A DNA stretch of 64,000 nucleotides from positions 186,001 through 250,000 of the forward strand of contig NZ_JAAAMU010000002.1 in NCBI RefSeq assembly GCF_009909195.1, read 5' to 3'. Source of the stretch: Paenibacillus sacheonensis. Its GTDB lineage: Bacteria > Bacillota > Bacilli > Paenibacillales > Paenibacillaceae. The notes beneath the pieces are model-generated. The model made no database searches, was not told the origin of the DNA, and saw only the letters and a list, made by a program, of their open reading frames with translations. This document shows, in pieces, positions 17,314 through 26,405 of the stretch. Both the position numbers and the translations under genes were made by a program. Every line of letters begins with the position of its first letter. Within the stretch, counting starts at the first letter, position 1.

Positions 17314-18270
17314 ATGAGTACATATACGGTGTCGCGGCAGCCATCCTTCGTTACGGACGAGCTTCTAGGCAAGCTGCGGGAATGGAGCATCAAGGACGTC
17401 GTCGTCCTGCGGGACGGCGAACCGTTATGGATCTGGCACGAGAAGGGCGGCGACCGGCTTGGCGCGGTCTATTCCGCCACGAAGAGTTTCGTGTCGGCGC
17501 TGATCGGAATCGCGATCGACCGGGGAGATTTGCCAAGCATCGATGAGCCCGCCTCCACTTATTTTCCGGCGCTTGCCGAAGCGGCGGATGAGCGATACGG
17601 CCGAATAACGCTGCGGCATCTGCTGACGATGACTTCGGGTCTCGATTGGCCGGATTTCGATAAGCCATACTGGCAGATGAGACGGTGCGACGATTGGATC
17701 GGGTTTATTTTAGCCCAGCCGATGGCGCATGAGCCCGGCGGCGCGTTCGCGTACAATTCGGGGGGCTCGCACTTGCTATCGGCGATTCTGGCTCAGGTGA
17801 CGGGCGGAACGACGTATGCGTATGCGCAAGAGATGCTGTTCGGCAAGCTGGGCTTCAAGAAACCGAGATGGAACAGCTCGCAAGGGATTCACGAAGGCGG
17901 AACCGGTTTGCATCTGACGGTCAGCGATATGGCCAAATTCGGCCAATTATACATGCAAGGCGGCGAGTGGGAAGGCAATCGCATCGTCAGCCAAGCATGG
18001 GTACGGGCATCGACGACGACGCATCATAAAGGGCTTCAGCATTACGATCCGCCCATCTTCGGTACGTACGGGTACCATTGGTGGGTATCCAATGCGGCGC
18101 ATAACGGCACGGTGGACTGCTATTTTGCCGAAGGTTACGGCGGGCAATTCATCTTCGTCGTTCCGACGCTCTCGCTGGTCGCCGCGATTCGCAAAGAACC
18201 GGAAGGCAAGCCGAGCGCCATGTACGCGAAGCGACTGCTGTTCGAGCACATTGTGCCGTTCTGTTCATAA
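17314..18270 (+). CDS. serine hydrolase of the beta-lactamase / penicillin-binding-protein fold
   Basis: The protein is 318 aa. The SxxK catalytic pair is S54-A-T-K57, and the YxN element is the YNSGG motif near residue 148. A late GYGGQF segment near 270 replaces the KTG strand. It lacks a signal peptide, so it is more likely a cytosolic esterase or peptidase than a true beta-lactamase. AAAGGAG precedes the ATG. It is divergent from the esterase gene. Confidence 0.87.
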   Translation: MSTYTVSRQPSFVTDELLGKLREWSIKDVVVLRDGEPLWIWHEKGGDRLGAVYSATKSFVSALIGIAIDRGDLPSIDEPASTYFPALAEAADERYGRITLRHLLTMTSGLDWPDFDKPYWQMRRCDDWIGFILAQPMAHEPGGAFAYNSGGSHLLSAILAQVTGGTTYAYAQEMLFGKLGFKKPRWNSSQGIHEGGTGLHLTVSDMAKFGQLYMQGGEWEGNRIVSQAWVRASTTTHHKGLQHYDPPIFGTYGYHWWVSNAAHNGTVDCYFAEGYGGQFIFVVPTLSLVAAIRKEPEGKPSAMYAKRLLFEHIVPFCS

Positions 18271-18341
18271 TCCGTTCAAAATCCATTGGTAAGCTTGGTT
18301 CAAGGAGCCGAACAAACCGACTTGGATGGACGAAGGAAGGA

Positions 18342-20192
18342 ATGAATCGAATGGATGATTCACGCTATACGCAACAGACCGATCATCGAATAAAGGATAA
18401 ACAAGAAAACCGCCCGCGCGGATTCGAACAACCCGAGTCCAAAGGCAGCTGGAAGATGTTCCTGAAGCTGCTGCGACGGACGAAGCCGTCCAAGAGCTTG
18501 ATCATTACCGCGGTCGCCATGAGTCTTGCCGGCACGCTGATCTCGCTCGTGATTCCGCTGTTCACGAAGAAGCTCGTCGACGGTTTCGATATCAGCAGCT
18601 TATCGTTTCGGCAAATTGCATCGTTCGGCGGGGTATTCATTCTACAGGCAGTCGTCAGCGGACTATCGATGTACATGCTGAATCTGGCCGGCCAGCGGCT
18701 CGTGGCTAATCTTCGGGACCAGCTGTGGAGAAAGCTGCTGAAGCTGCCGGTGTCGTACTACGACAATAACCGGACCGGCGAGACGATCAGCCGCATGACG
18801 AACGATACGGGCGTCGTCAAACAGCTCATCGCCGAGAATTTCACGGGATTTCTTACCGGAACGATCTCCGTCGTCGGTTCCATCGTGGTGCTCTTCTATA
18901 TGGATTGGCAGATGACGACCGTCATGCTGGCGGTCATTCCCGTCGCGGCGCTGTTCATGGTGCCGCTCGGCAGGCAGATGTATCTGGTGTCCAAAGGGCT
19001 GCAAGCCGAGACGGCTTCCTTTACATCGACCTTGACGCAGGTGCTCTCCGAGATTCGGCTGGTCAAGTCGATGAATGCCGAACCTCGGGAATACGAGGCG
19101 GGCGGGAAAGGCATTGCCGGCTTGTTCCGCTTCGGTCGCCGCGAGGCGAAGATTCAAGCGCTGATAGCGCCGCTCATGTTCTTCGTCATGATGATGCTGC
19201 TTGTCGTCATCGTCGGGTATGGCGGGATGCGGGTATCGTCGGGCGCCCTGACGGCCGGCGAACTGGTCGCGTTTATTCTGTATCTGATGCAAATCGTCAT
19301 GCCGATGTCGCAAATCTCGACCTTCTTCACGCAATTCAAGAAAACGATCGGCGCGACGGAGCGCATCATTCACATTCTGGATTCGCCGGAGGAAAATCAC
19401 GACGTCGGCAAGCCGGCGGAAGCGGCGGATCAAGCGATTCGCTTCGAGCAGCTGAGCTTCGGCTACAACGACAGCGAGCCGGTGCTCAAAGGATTGAGCT
19501 TCGACGTGGCGCCGGGCACGGTATCGGCCATCGTCGGACCAAGCGGCGGCGGCAAAACGACGCTGTTCTCGCTGCTGGAACGGTATTACGAGCCGACCGA
19601 AGGAACCATCAAGCTCGGCGCCGACGATATTGAGGCTTTTTCCTTGTCCTCCTGGCGCAAGCAGATCGGTTATGTCTCGCAGGAAAGCCCGCTGATCGCA
19701 GGCACGATCCGCGAGAACATTTGCTACGGCATCGACCACGAGGTCAGCCAGGAAACGCTGGAGCGCGCGGCGGAAATGGCGTACGCGCATCTCTTCATCA
19801 GCGAGCTTCCGAACGGTTACGAGACGGAGGTCGGAGAACGCGGCATCAAGCTGTCGGGCGGCCAGCGGCAGCGGATCGCGATTGCCAGGGCGCTGCTGCG
19901 CGATCCCAAGATTCTGATGCTGGACGAAGCCACGTCGAGTCTGGACAGCAAATCGGAGGTCGTCGTCCAAGAGGCGCTTAAAAATCTGATGGCGGGCAGA
20001 ACGACGCTCGTGATCGCGCATCGCCTGTCTACGGTCGTGGATGCGGATCAGATCGTCTTCGTGGAGAAGGGCCGCGTAACGGGGAAAGGGACGCATGAAG
20101 AGCTGCTCGGCAGCCATGAGATGTACCGCGAGTTCGCGACGCAGCAGCTGCGGCTGCAGGAACAGGATATCGCCGCCGCGGAATCGCATTGA
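18342..20192 (+). CDS. ABC exporter half-transporter, BmrA-like
   Basis: The 616-aa half-transporter has a membrane domain with six helices (residues about 45-330) fused to an ATPase. Walker [10 protein letters not shown] is near 399, the signature LSGGQRQR near 503, and Walker [13 protein letters not shown] near 523, followed by the H-loop IAHRLS. It should work as a homodimer exporting lipids, peptides or drugs. The start at 18342 has GAAGGAAGG just upstream; ATG 18351 is an alternative. It stands alone, with no adjacent regulator. Confidence 0.9.
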   Translation: MNRMDDSRYTQQTDHRIKDKQENRPRGFEQPESKGSWKMFLKLLRRTKPSKSLIITAVAMSLAGTLISLVIPLFTKKLVDGFDISSLSFRQIASFGGVFILQAVVSGLSMYMLNLAGQRLVANLRDQLWRKLLKLPVSYYDNNRTGETISRMTNDTGVVKQLIAENFTGFLTGTISVVGSIVVLFYMDWQMTTVMLAVIPVAALFMVPLGRQMYLVSKGLQAETASFTSTLTQVLSEIRLVKSMNAEPREYEAGGKGIAGLFRFGRREAKIQALIAPLMFFVMMMLLVVIVGYGGMRVSSGALTAGELVAFILYLMQIVMPMSQISTFFTQFKKTIGATERIIHILDSPEENHDVGKPAEAADQAIRFEQLSFGYNDSEPVLKGLSFDVAPGTVSAIVGPSGGGKTTLFSLLERYYEPTEGTIKLGADDIEAFSLSSWRKQIGYVSQESPLIAGTIRENICYGIDHEVSQETLERAAEMAYAHLFISELPNGYETEVGERGIKLSGGQRQRIAIARALLRDPKILMLDEATSSLDSKSEVVVQEALKNLMAGRTTLVIAHRLSTVVDADQIVFVEKGRVTGKGTHEELLGSHEMYREFATQQLRLQEQDIAAAESH

Positions 20193-20214
20193 TTTTCGAA
20201 CATTTCGTTCTCAC

Positions 20215-20229
20215 TGATAATTATTATCA
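20215..20229. promoter_or_regulatory. perfect Fur-type 7-1-7 box, orphan
   Basis: TGATAATTATTATCA matches the B. subtilis Fur consensus TGATAATnATTATCA at all 14 defined bases. A -10-like TATACT follows at 20238-20243 on the plus strand. No annotated coding start follows directly on either strand: the exporter gene ends at 20192 and the DUF1540 gene ends towards it. Confidence 0.7.
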
Positions 20230-20258
20230 CCATTGGCTATACTGGTGGTGAGGCGATG

Positions 20259-20291
20259 AAAACGGGCCGCCTTCCAGGAAAAGGCGGCCCG
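20259..20291 (-). terminator. terminator of the DUF1540 gene
   Basis: An 11-bp perfect stem (CGGGCCGCCTT / AAGGCGGCCCG) with a 7-base loop is followed on the minus strand by TTTT. Confidence 0.8.
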
Positions 20292-20306
20292 CAGCTCTGC
20301 GTGAGT

Positions 20307-20462
20307 TTAGATTTTCGGTTCGAACGTCTTGCAGTCCGTCTCTTCGGAATTATGCGCTTCCTTGCCGCGGTTGCTGACCACATAGATCGAGGATGCGTTG
20401 CAATTGTTGCCTGCCCCCCAGTACTTGCAGGAGTTTACTTCGCACAGTACGTCTTTTGCCAT
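20307..20462 (-). CDS. DUF1540 Cys-rich small protein
   Basis: The protein is 51 aa and starts MAKDVLCEVNSCKYWG. Four cysteines (C7, C12, C21, C44) sit in the pattern of DUF1540, a small probably metal-binding domain common in sporulating Firmicutes. GGAGGTG lies at the right distance before the ATG and a strong terminator follows the stop, so this is a complete monocistronic gene despite its size. Its role is unknown; family members are often sporulation-linked. Confidence 0.85.
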   Translation of the reverse strand: MAKDVLCEVNSCKYWGAGNNCNASSIYVVSNRGKEAHNSEETDCKTFEPKI

Positions 20463-20588
20463 GGCTGGTTTCACCTCCGTCCTTTTATTTAGGATGGGCG
20501 TATTTGCGTGCCTTTTATACCCTTGCGCCGTAGAATTGTTGCCGGATTGCGGGCAAAGCCGCTATCATAGAGAAAACAACGGAGAGCG

Positions 20589-21899
20589 ATGAGCGGGAAC
20601 CGGGCATTGGCTTATGAGGGGATTATGGGGAAAATTATTCGATGGACCGTGCTGAGCTTGCTCATGGGCGGACTGACCGGAACAGCTTCGGCGGTATTTC
20701 TGGCAGGGTTGGACCGATTGACGGATACGAGGCTGGAACATCCGTGGCTGCTGTGGCTGCTCCCGCCGGGCGGGGCGCTCGTCAGCTTGATGTATAAGAA
20801 GTACGGCGCGAGTGCCGGCAAAGGCAACAACCTGATCGTGGAGCAAATCCGCCGCGACGACGAAGCTGCCGGAACGTTCGAGCCGGTGCCTGCCATTATG
20901 GCGCCGTTCGTGCTGCTGGGAACGTGGGCGACGCATTTGTTCGGCGGTTCAGCTGGCCGGGAAGGAACGGCGGTCCAGATGGGCGGCAGCCTCGGGGACG
21001 TTCTGGGCAGGCTGGTTCGTTCCGAGGGCGGCGAAAGACGCATGCTGCTGATCGCCGGCATCAGCGGAGGGTTCGCCTCCGTGTTCGGTACGCCGCTGGC
21101 AGGCGCCGTGTTTGCTTTGGAAGTCGTCACGATGGGGAGATGGGTGGCGCTGCGCATGGTCGTGCCTTCCGCCATCGCTGCCTTCACGGGCGATTACGTG
21201 ACGCGAGCGTGGGGGATCCATCACCTGCATTATGCTTGGGGCGGCATTCCGGCCTTCTCGCTGTTCGTAATGCTGAAGGTGCTGACGGCGGCGCTGGCGT
21301 TCGGCCTCATGAGCCTGCTGTTCACGCTCGGCGTACAATATGTCAAACAAGGCATGGGCGCTATCGTCGCGCACGCCGGCTGGAGGAGCTTTATCGGCGG
21401 GTTTGTCGTCATCGGTCTTGTCTATGCCGCCGGGACGCGCGACTATTTGGGCCTTAGCCTCCCGCTGCTGCAGCGAGCCTTCGACGAACCGCTGTCGTCG
21501 TTCGCCTTTCTATGGAAGACGATCTTCACGGTCGTTACGCTAGGCTCGGGTTATATGGGAGGCGAAGTGACGCCGTTGTTCGTCATCGGAGGAACGCTCG
21601 GCAACGCGTTGTCGCCGCTGCTGCAGCTCGGAGTTCCCTTCTTGGCCGGACTTGGCTTGCTTGGCGTGTTCAGCGGCGCGGCCAACGCGCCTGCCGCATG
21701 CTTCTGCCTAGGCTTGGAGCTGTTCGGCTTCCACGGGGCGGGCTATATGGCTGTCGTTTGCCTCGTCAGCTTCATGTTTTCCGGTCATGCCGGCATCTAC
21801 GGTGCGCAGTTGGCAGGCGTCGAGCGTCCGCGATACTTTGTCCGAGTTCCTGGATTAACGCCGATTCGCAGCAGGCGAAGGAAGCAGCGCCGCGAATGA
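20589..21899 (+). CDS. CLC-family anion transporter, possibly fluoride type
   Basis: This 436-aa membrane protein has about ten hydrophobic segments and the CLC fold. The gating-glutamate motif reads GSAGREGTAVQMG (about 117-129) and the first pore motif reads GKGNN (about 77-81). Canonical chloride CLCs have GSGIP and GREGP. The changes resemble the CLC-F fluoride/proton antiporter branch. I found no fluoride riboswitch upstream. The start at 20589 is tentative; ATG 20625 is an alternative. Confidence 0.82.
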   Translation: MSGNRALAYEGIMGKIIRWTVLSLLMGGLTGTASAVFLAGLDRLTDTRLEHPWLLWLLPPGGALVSLMYKKYGASAGKGNNLIVEQIRRDDEAAGTFEPVPAIMAPFVLLGTWATHLFGGSAGREGTAVQMGGSLGDVLGRLVRSEGGERRMLLIAGISGGFASVFGTPLAGAVFALEVVTMGRWVALRMVVPSAIAAFTGDYVTRAWGIHHLHYAWGGIPAFSLFVMLKVLTAALAFGLMSLLFTLGVQYVKQGMGAIVAHAGWRSFIGGFVVIGLVYAAGTRDYLGLSLPLLQRAFDEPLSSFAFLWKTIFTVVTLGSGYMGGEVTPLFVIGGTLGNALSPLLQLGVPFLAGLGLLGVFSGAANAPAACFCLGLELFGFHGAGYMAVVCLVSFMFSGHAGIYGAQLAGVERPRYFVRVPGLTPIRSRRRKQRRE

Positions 21900-21954
21900 C
21901 GGGCATGCCGATGTCCGGCGTCCACGCAAATGATCGTTTGGACGATAAACGCAA

Positions 21955-21992
21955 AGAAGGAGCGCCGTTCGCATGGGAACGGCGCTCCTTCT
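21955..21992. terminator. bidirectional hairpin between convergent genes
   Basis: A 16-bp perfect inverted repeat (AGAAGGAGCGCCGTTC and its complement) with a 6-base loop lies between the CLC gene (+) and the NlpC/P60 gene (-). The T runs are weak on both sides. Confidence 0.65.
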
Positions 21993-22039
21993 GATTAAAC
22001 GAGCATGAGTGCGGGTATGATTAAGGATAAGTTATACGG

Positions 22040-22513
22040 CTAGGAAACGCGGCGCGCGAAAGCGTAGTGCGACTTCCACCAGCCGGAGTTGATCGTGTCG
22101 ATCGTAACGCCCGGTTTGCCGTACGTGTGGATGATTTTGCCGCCGCCGATGTAGATGCCGACGTGATGAACGGGTTTATAGAAGAAGACCAGATCGCCCG
22201 GCTTCAGATTGGACTTGCTTACGGATTTGCCGACTTTGGATTGGGCCTTGGAAGAACGCGGAAGCTTCACGCCGTGCAGCGCGAATACTTTCTTCGTGAA
22301 CGAAGAGCAGTCGAAATAACGCGTCGTCGACGTGGAAGCGTCGAATTTGTACGGCTTGCCCAAATATTTTTTGGCGGACGAGATAACGTCCGATGCTTTG
22401 GAAGCGAAAATGGCGTGAGCCGGCTGCGCTTGAAGTACTGCCGTGCCGCCCATGAGCAGCGAGAAGCTGACCGATACGCTCAATACTAATTTACCGAATT
22501 TGTTTTTCAACAT
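22040..22513 (-). CDS. secreted NlpC/P60 cell-wall endopeptidase
   Basis: The protein is 157 aa. An N-terminal signal peptide (basic start, hydrophobic 8-27) has an AHA-type cleavage site near residue 34. The NlpC/P60 domain has catalytic C69 in YFDCSSF, the His in HHVGIYIGGG and a third polar residue in IIHTYG. It should cut stem peptides of peptidoglycan outside the cell. There are no SH3 or LysM targeting domains. GGGGGAA precedes the ATG. Confidence 0.92.
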   Translation of the reverse strand: MLKNKFGKLVLSVSVSFSLLMGGTAVLQAQPAHAIFASKASDVISSAKKYLGKPYKFDASTSTTRYFDCSSFTKKVFALHGVKLPRSSKAQSKVGKSVSKSNLKPGDLVFFYKPVHHVGIYIGGGKIIHTYGKPGVTIDTINSGWWKSHYAFARRVS

Positions 22514-22757
22514 GTGAAGTTCCCCCTTGGTGTAGGTGATTGATTTGTCTTTCGCTTACATGACGGTAGGACTTTTAACCTAGGACAACTATACCACATC
22601 TTTTTCTTCCAGCATTTACTTGAAACCTTTTGAATACATGCGTGGTAAGGCTTTCATGCGTTCTATGAGAAATAGATTAGAAAATCCTCATGGCGCGAAT
22701 ATTGACAGCGCTTTACGAATACGATTCATAGATAGACGGTTGAAGGGAGCCGGGATC

Positions 22758-23297
22758 ATGAACGTGTTCTATCTCGCGAGCCTGGCGGTCGTGACGGGCT
22801 TGTCCGGCCGTTCGATCTACAGCGCCTACCGGAGACGCCCGGCGATCAGCTGCATGGCGGGCATGATGATTGCGATGACCATCGGGATGATGCAAAGCCT
22901 TGCGGCGGGCACGATCGCGGGCATATTGCTCCCGAGCGATCTTGCGGTTCCGACGGCCGGTGCGGTGCTTCTAGGCATCGTATGCGGTTATTTGGCAGGT
23001 AAACCGATTAGCACGATGGCGGCACTCGACGGGATGCTCGCGGGGATTATGGGCGGCATGATGGGGGCGATGCTTGGCGTGATGATCGGACGCCATGCCG
23101 TTATGACGGTCCTGTTCGTCGACGTTATTTTCGTGTTTATACATATTGTATTGCATCAGCTGATCAACGAAGAAACTGCGGCGCCAAGCGCCGCGGAGAA
23201 GACGGAGACCGGCCAAGCCGGGACGGTGCTGCTTCATCCGTACGTGTTCGGACTCGGGATCTTCATATTAGCTGCCGTGTTTCTGTATCAAGGTTGA
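22758..23297 (+). CDS. Met/Gly-rich membrane protein upstream of copper genes
   Basis: The protein is 179 aa. About five hydrophobic helices contain repeated GxxxG and Met clusters (SCMAGMMIAMTIGMM, GIMGGMMGAMLGVM). A short cytoplasmic linker (about 140-158) and a last helix follow. The ATG at 22758 follows AAGGGAG; a longer in-frame reading from 22620 has no start signal. A TTGACA box at 22702 may mark its promoter. The Met-rich helices and the position 60 bases before csoR suggest a copper-related role, but the family is not recognised. Confidence 0.7.
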   Translation: MNVFYLASLAVVTGLSGRSIYSAYRRRPAISCMAGMMIAMTIGMMQSLAAGTIAGILLPSDLAVPTAGAVLLGIVCGYLAGKPISTMAALDGMLAGIMGGMMGAMLGVMIGRHAVMTVLFVDVIFVFIHIVLHQLINEETAAPSAAEKTETGQAGTVLLHPYVFGLGIFILAAVFLYQG

Positions 23298-23307
23298 CAG
23301 CGCATTG

Positions 23308-23326
23308 TATACCCCCCTTAGGTATG
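23308..23326 (+). promoter_or_regulatory. CsoR-type operator upstream of csoR
   Basis: ATACC and GGTAT half-sites flank a C-rich core (ATACCCCCCTTAGGTAT). It lies between TTGACA (23294-23299) and the csoR start, so CsoR probably autoregulates. Confidence 0.7.
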
Positions 23327-23358
23327 ATATAGTGGAAGCAATAGGGGAGGGCGAAGAG

Positions 23359-23688
23359 ATGGACCACACCTGCCACGACGCGGCGACCGCGGATGAAGGT
23401 CATGCGGCGCACCGCACGAGCTCGCACAGCCAGGAGACGAAGAACAAGCTGATTGCCAGGCTGAACCGGATCGAAGGACAAATCCGCGGAATTAAAGGCT
23501 TGATTGATAAAGACACGTATTGCGACGACGTGCTGAACCAGATTGCTGCCGCCCAATCGGCGTTGAACAGCGTAGGAAAGCTTCTATTGGAGCATCATAT
23601 GAACAGCTGCGTGATCGATCGCATACAGCAGGGCGACCATGAGGTCGTGAAGGAATTGATGATTACGATGAACAAGTTGATGAAATAA
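23359..23688 (+). CDS. csoR: copper-sensing repressor CsoR
   Basis: This is a 109-aa all-helical Cu(I) sensor. The Cu ligands C55, H80 and C84 keep the 25/4 spacing of B. subtilis CsoR (C45, H70, C74). The core LNRIEGQIRGIKGLI is intact. The N-terminal 25 residues are His-rich (6 His) and could add metal binding. Cu(I) binding releases it from operators ahead of csoR and copA. The ATG at 23359 follows GGGGAGGG; the in-frame ATG at 23305 lies inside the operator and is rejected. Confidence 0.93.
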   Translation: MDHTCHDAATADEGHAAHRTSSHSQETKNKLIARLNRIEGQIRGIKGLIDKDTYCDDVLNQIAAAQSALNSVGKLLLEHHMNSCVIDRIQQGDHEVVKELMITMNKLMK

Positions 23689-23735
23689 CGAAAAGGCCGG
23701 CAGCGTATAGGAGTGCAAGGTCTTTTTTTTGTCTA

Positions 23736-23765
23736 TTGAAATACCCCTATGGGGTATGTTATAGT
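23736..23765 (+). promoter_or_regulatory. copA promoter with embedded CsoR operator
   Basis: TTGAAA (23736-23741) and TATAGT (23760-23765) are 18 bases apart. The spacer holds a perfect palindrome ATACCCC-TAT-GGGGTAT (23741-23757), the CsoR consensus. Repressor binding would block RNA polymerase directly. Confidence 0.85.
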
Positions 23766-23780
23766 GGGATTGAGACAGCA

Positions 23781-23799
23781 TATACCCCATGGAGGTATA
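23781..23799 (+). promoter_or_regulatory. second CsoR-type operator upstream of copA
   Basis: TATACCCCATGGAGGTATA is a near-perfect palindrome 15 bases downstream of the -10 box and about 26 bases before the copA start. It would bind a second CsoR tetramer in the 5' leader. Confidence 0.7.
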
Positions 23800-23824
23800 T
23801 AGACCGGGAAAGGATTTGACGACG

Positions 23825-26032
23825 ATGACGATGGAAAACACGACCCTTCGCATCAGCGGGATGACTTGCGCGGCTTGTTCGTCCCGAATCGAGAAAGGGC
23901 TTAATCGAATAGATGGCGTCGCGAATGCAGCCGTTAATTTGACGATGGAAACCGCGCGGGTGGAATACGACGGCAGCGTTACCGATCCGGCGGCAATGGT
24001 GGACCGGATCGAGGCGCTTGGTTACCGGGCGGAGCCGTATACGGAGACCGCTCCGCCAGGGAAGTCGGCAGAGCTGAAGCGGCTTCGCATGCGCTTCTGC
24101 ATCGCGGCGATTCTGTCCCTGCCGCTGCTTGCGGCGATGGCGGGCCATTTCCCATTCCTTTCGTTCCTGACGCTGCCGGAATGGCTGATGAATCCCTGGT
24201 TCCAGCTGGCTTTGGCCACGCCGGTGCAATTCTGGATCGGCGGTCCGTTCTACGTCGGCGCTTATAAAGCGCTGAGGAATCGCAGCGCCAACATGGACGT
24301 GCTGGTCGCGATGGGCACGTCGGCCGCTTATTTCTACAGCCTCTACGAGACGGCGGCATCGCTCGGGAACGGCGCGCATAGGTTGGAACTGTATTATGAA
24401 ACGAGCGCGCTCTTGATTAGCTTCTTGCTGCTCGGCAAGCTGCTGGAGACGCTGGCCAAAGGGCGCACCTCGCAGGCGATCGGGGCATTGATGGGACTCC
24501 AGGCCAAGCATGCCACCGTTATCCGCGATGGCCTAGAGCTGAAGCTGGCGCTCGAGGACGTCGCGGCGGGCGATCTCGTTCTCGTCAAGCCCGGGGAGAA
24601 AATCCCCGTCGACGGCACGGTCGTCCGCGGCAGCTCTTACGTGGACGAATCCATGCTGACGGGCGAGAGCGTGCCGGTGAGCAAGGAGGCCGAAGACCGC
24701 GTCATCGGCGCTACGATGAACGGCAAAGGAGCGCTCACGATTCGCGCGGTCGGCGTCGGCAGGAACTCCGTCCTTGCTCAGATCGTCCGGGTCGTCGAGG
24801 AAGCGCAAGGTTCCAAGGCGCCGATTCAGCGAATCGCGGACGTGATTTCGGGAATCTTCGTGCCGATCGTCATCGGCCTTGCGGTCGCGGTGTTTCTGCT
24901 CTGGTACTTCGCATTCAGTCCCGGCGTATTCACGGATGCGCTTCGCACGGCGATCGCGGTGCTGGTCATCGCTTGTCCCTGCGCGCTGGGATTGGCTACG
25001 CCGACCTCTATCATGGCAGGCTCGGGGCGGGCTGCCGAGCTCGGCATCTTGTTCAAGGGCGGCGAGCATCTCGAGCGCGCCCACGGCTTGGATGTCATCG
25101 TGCTGGATAAGACGGGCACGGTGACGGAAGGCAAGCCTCGCCTGACCGACTTGGAACTTGAGCCCGGATTCGAGTCCGAGCAGCTGGTCGGCTGGATCAT
25201 GGCAGCCGAGAGCAGTTCGGAGCATCCGCTTGCGGAAGCGATCGTGGCCGGACTGCGGGATCGCGGCCATGCGCCGTCCGATGGCTTGCAGCGCTTCGCT
25301 GCCGTCCCGGGTTTCGGCATCGAAGCGCATGTCGACGGCCGCGAGATCATCATTGGCACCGGACGCTTTCTGTCCCAGCGCGGGGTCGTTCTAAGCGAAG
25401 CCCGGATGCAGCGCCTCGCGGAGCTCGAGGAGAGCGCGAAGACCGTCATGCTGGCTGCGGTCGACGGCAGCATCGCGGCAAGCCTGGCCGTGGCGGATAC
25501 GATCAAGCCGACATCTCATGCTGCGGTTACCGCATTGAAGGCGCTCGGCTTGGAGGTTATGATGGTAACAGGCGATAATCAGGCGACCGCGCATGCGGTA
25601 GCCCGGCAGGCCGGGATCGACCATGTGCTTGCCGAAGTGCTGCCCGAGGGCAAGGCGCAGGAGATCAAGAAGCTCCAGGCGCAGGGCAAGAAGGTCGCCA
25701 TGGTCGGGGACGGCATCAATGATGCTCCGGCGCTGGCCACGGCGGATATCGGCATCGCCATGGGCACGGGCACCGATATCGCGATGGAAGCAGCCGACAT
25801 CACGCTGATGCGCGGCGACTTGAACAGCCTTGCCGATGCAATGGACCTGAGCCGCAGGACGATGGCGAATATCAAGCAAAATTTATTTTGGGCGTTGGCG
25901 TACAATGCGATCGGCATCCCCATCGCGGCCGCCGGACTGCTGGCGCCATGGGTAGCGGGCGCGGCGATGGCGCTGAGCTCCGTATCGGTCGTGCTCAGCG
26001 CGCTGCGGCTGCAGCGGTATCGGCCGCGTTAA
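23825..26032 (+). CDS. copA: copper-exporting P1B-type ATPase
   Basis: The protein is 735 aa. It has one N-terminal heavy-metal domain (GMTCAACS, C15 and C18), where B. subtilis CopA has two. The CPC metal-translocation motif is at C384-P-C386, DKTGT phosphorylation near 428, SEHPLAEAI near 460 and [10 protein letters not shown] near 630. It exports Cu(I) from the cytoplasm, receiving it from CopZ. The start at 23825 is about 10 bases after AAAGGA. Control is by the two CsoR operators upstream. Confidence 0.95.
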   Translation: MTMENTTLRISGMTCAACSSRIEKGLNRIDGVANAAVNLTMETARVEYDGSVTDPAAMVDRIEALGYRAEPYTETAPPGKSAELKRLRMRFCIAAILSLPLLAAMAGHFPFLSFLTLPEWLMNPWFQLALATPVQFWIGGPFYVGAYKALRNRSANMDVLVAMGTSAAYFYSLYETAASLGNGAHRLELYYETSALLISFLLLGKLLETLAKGRTSQAIGALMGLQAKHATVIRDGLELKLALEDVAAGDLVLVKPGEKIPVDGTVVRGSSYVDESMLTGESVPVSKEAEDRVIGATMNGKGALTIRAVGVGRNSVLAQIVRVVEEAQGSKAPIQRIADVISGIFVPIVIGLAVAVFLLWYFAFSPGVFTDALRTAIAVLVIACPCALGLATPTSIMAGSGRAAELGILFKGGEHLERAHGLDVIVLDKTGTVTEGKPRLTDLELEPGFESEQLVGWIMAAESSSEHPLAEAIVAGLRDRGHAPSDGLQRFAAVPGFGIEAHVDGREIIIGTGRFLSQRGVVLSEARMQRLAELEESAKTVMLAAVDGSIAASLAVADTIKPTSHAAVTALKALGLEVMMVTGDNQATAHAVARQAGIDHVLAEVLPEGKAQEIKKLQAQGKKVAMVGDGINDAPALATADIGIAMGTGTDIAMEAADITLMRGDLNSLADAMDLSRRTMANIKQNLFWALAYNAIGIPIAAAGLLAPWVAGAAMALSSVSVVLSALRLQRYRPR

Positions 26033-26082
26033 GACGGCATTTAGGGATCATACGTTTATTTATAGAAGGAGATGGATGAGGA

Positions 26083-26283
26083 ATGACGAGCGTGATTGAA
26101 GTAAAAGGCATGTCGTGCCAGCATTGCGTGAACAGCATCGAAGGCGCTTTGAAGAAGAAGGGCGTATCCGCGAAGGTAGATCTTGCGGCCAATCGCGTCA
26201 CGGTTAATTATGAAGAGAAGACGATCACGATCGCCCAGATCAAGTCGACGATCGAGGATCAAGGCTTCGACGTCGTATCCTGA
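26083..26283 (+). CDS. copZ: copper chaperone CopZ
   Basis: The 66-aa ferredoxin-like HMA domain has the Cu(I) motif GMSCQHC at residues 9-15. It carries Cu(I) to CopA and can also load CsoR. It lies 50 bases after copA in the same unit with AAGGAG before the ATG, and a good terminator follows. Confidence 0.95.
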   Translation: MTSVIEVKGMSCQHCVNSIEGALKKKGVSAKVDLAANRVTVNYEEKTITIAQIKSTIEDQGFDVVS

Positions 26284-26325
26284 TTCATGTCCGGAACGAA
26301 AGCGAAGCAGGGCTGGGCCAGTTTC

Positions 26326-26362
26326 AAGGCTAATCCGCAAAAACGGGTTAGCCTTTTCTTGC
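26326..26362 (+). terminator. intrinsic terminator of copAZ
   Basis: AAGGCTAATCCG pairs with CGGGTTAGCCTT across a CAAAAAA loop and is followed by TTCTT. Confidence 0.8.
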
Positions 26363-26405
26363 GCGGTCATGCTATGATTGATGTTTGATTGGAGGCTCTC
26401 GAGAC

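Noticed and set aside
20256-20492. 78-codon plus-strand frame after the Fur box
   Set aside because: It is antisense to the well-supported DUF1540 gene and runs through its terminator; only a weak GGTGAGG precedes it. The transcript may exist, but the protein is unlikely.
20480-20588. Possible fluoride riboswitch upstream of the CLC gene
   Set aside because: I looked for the conserved GGnGAUGG start and pseudoknot pattern and did not find a convincing match.
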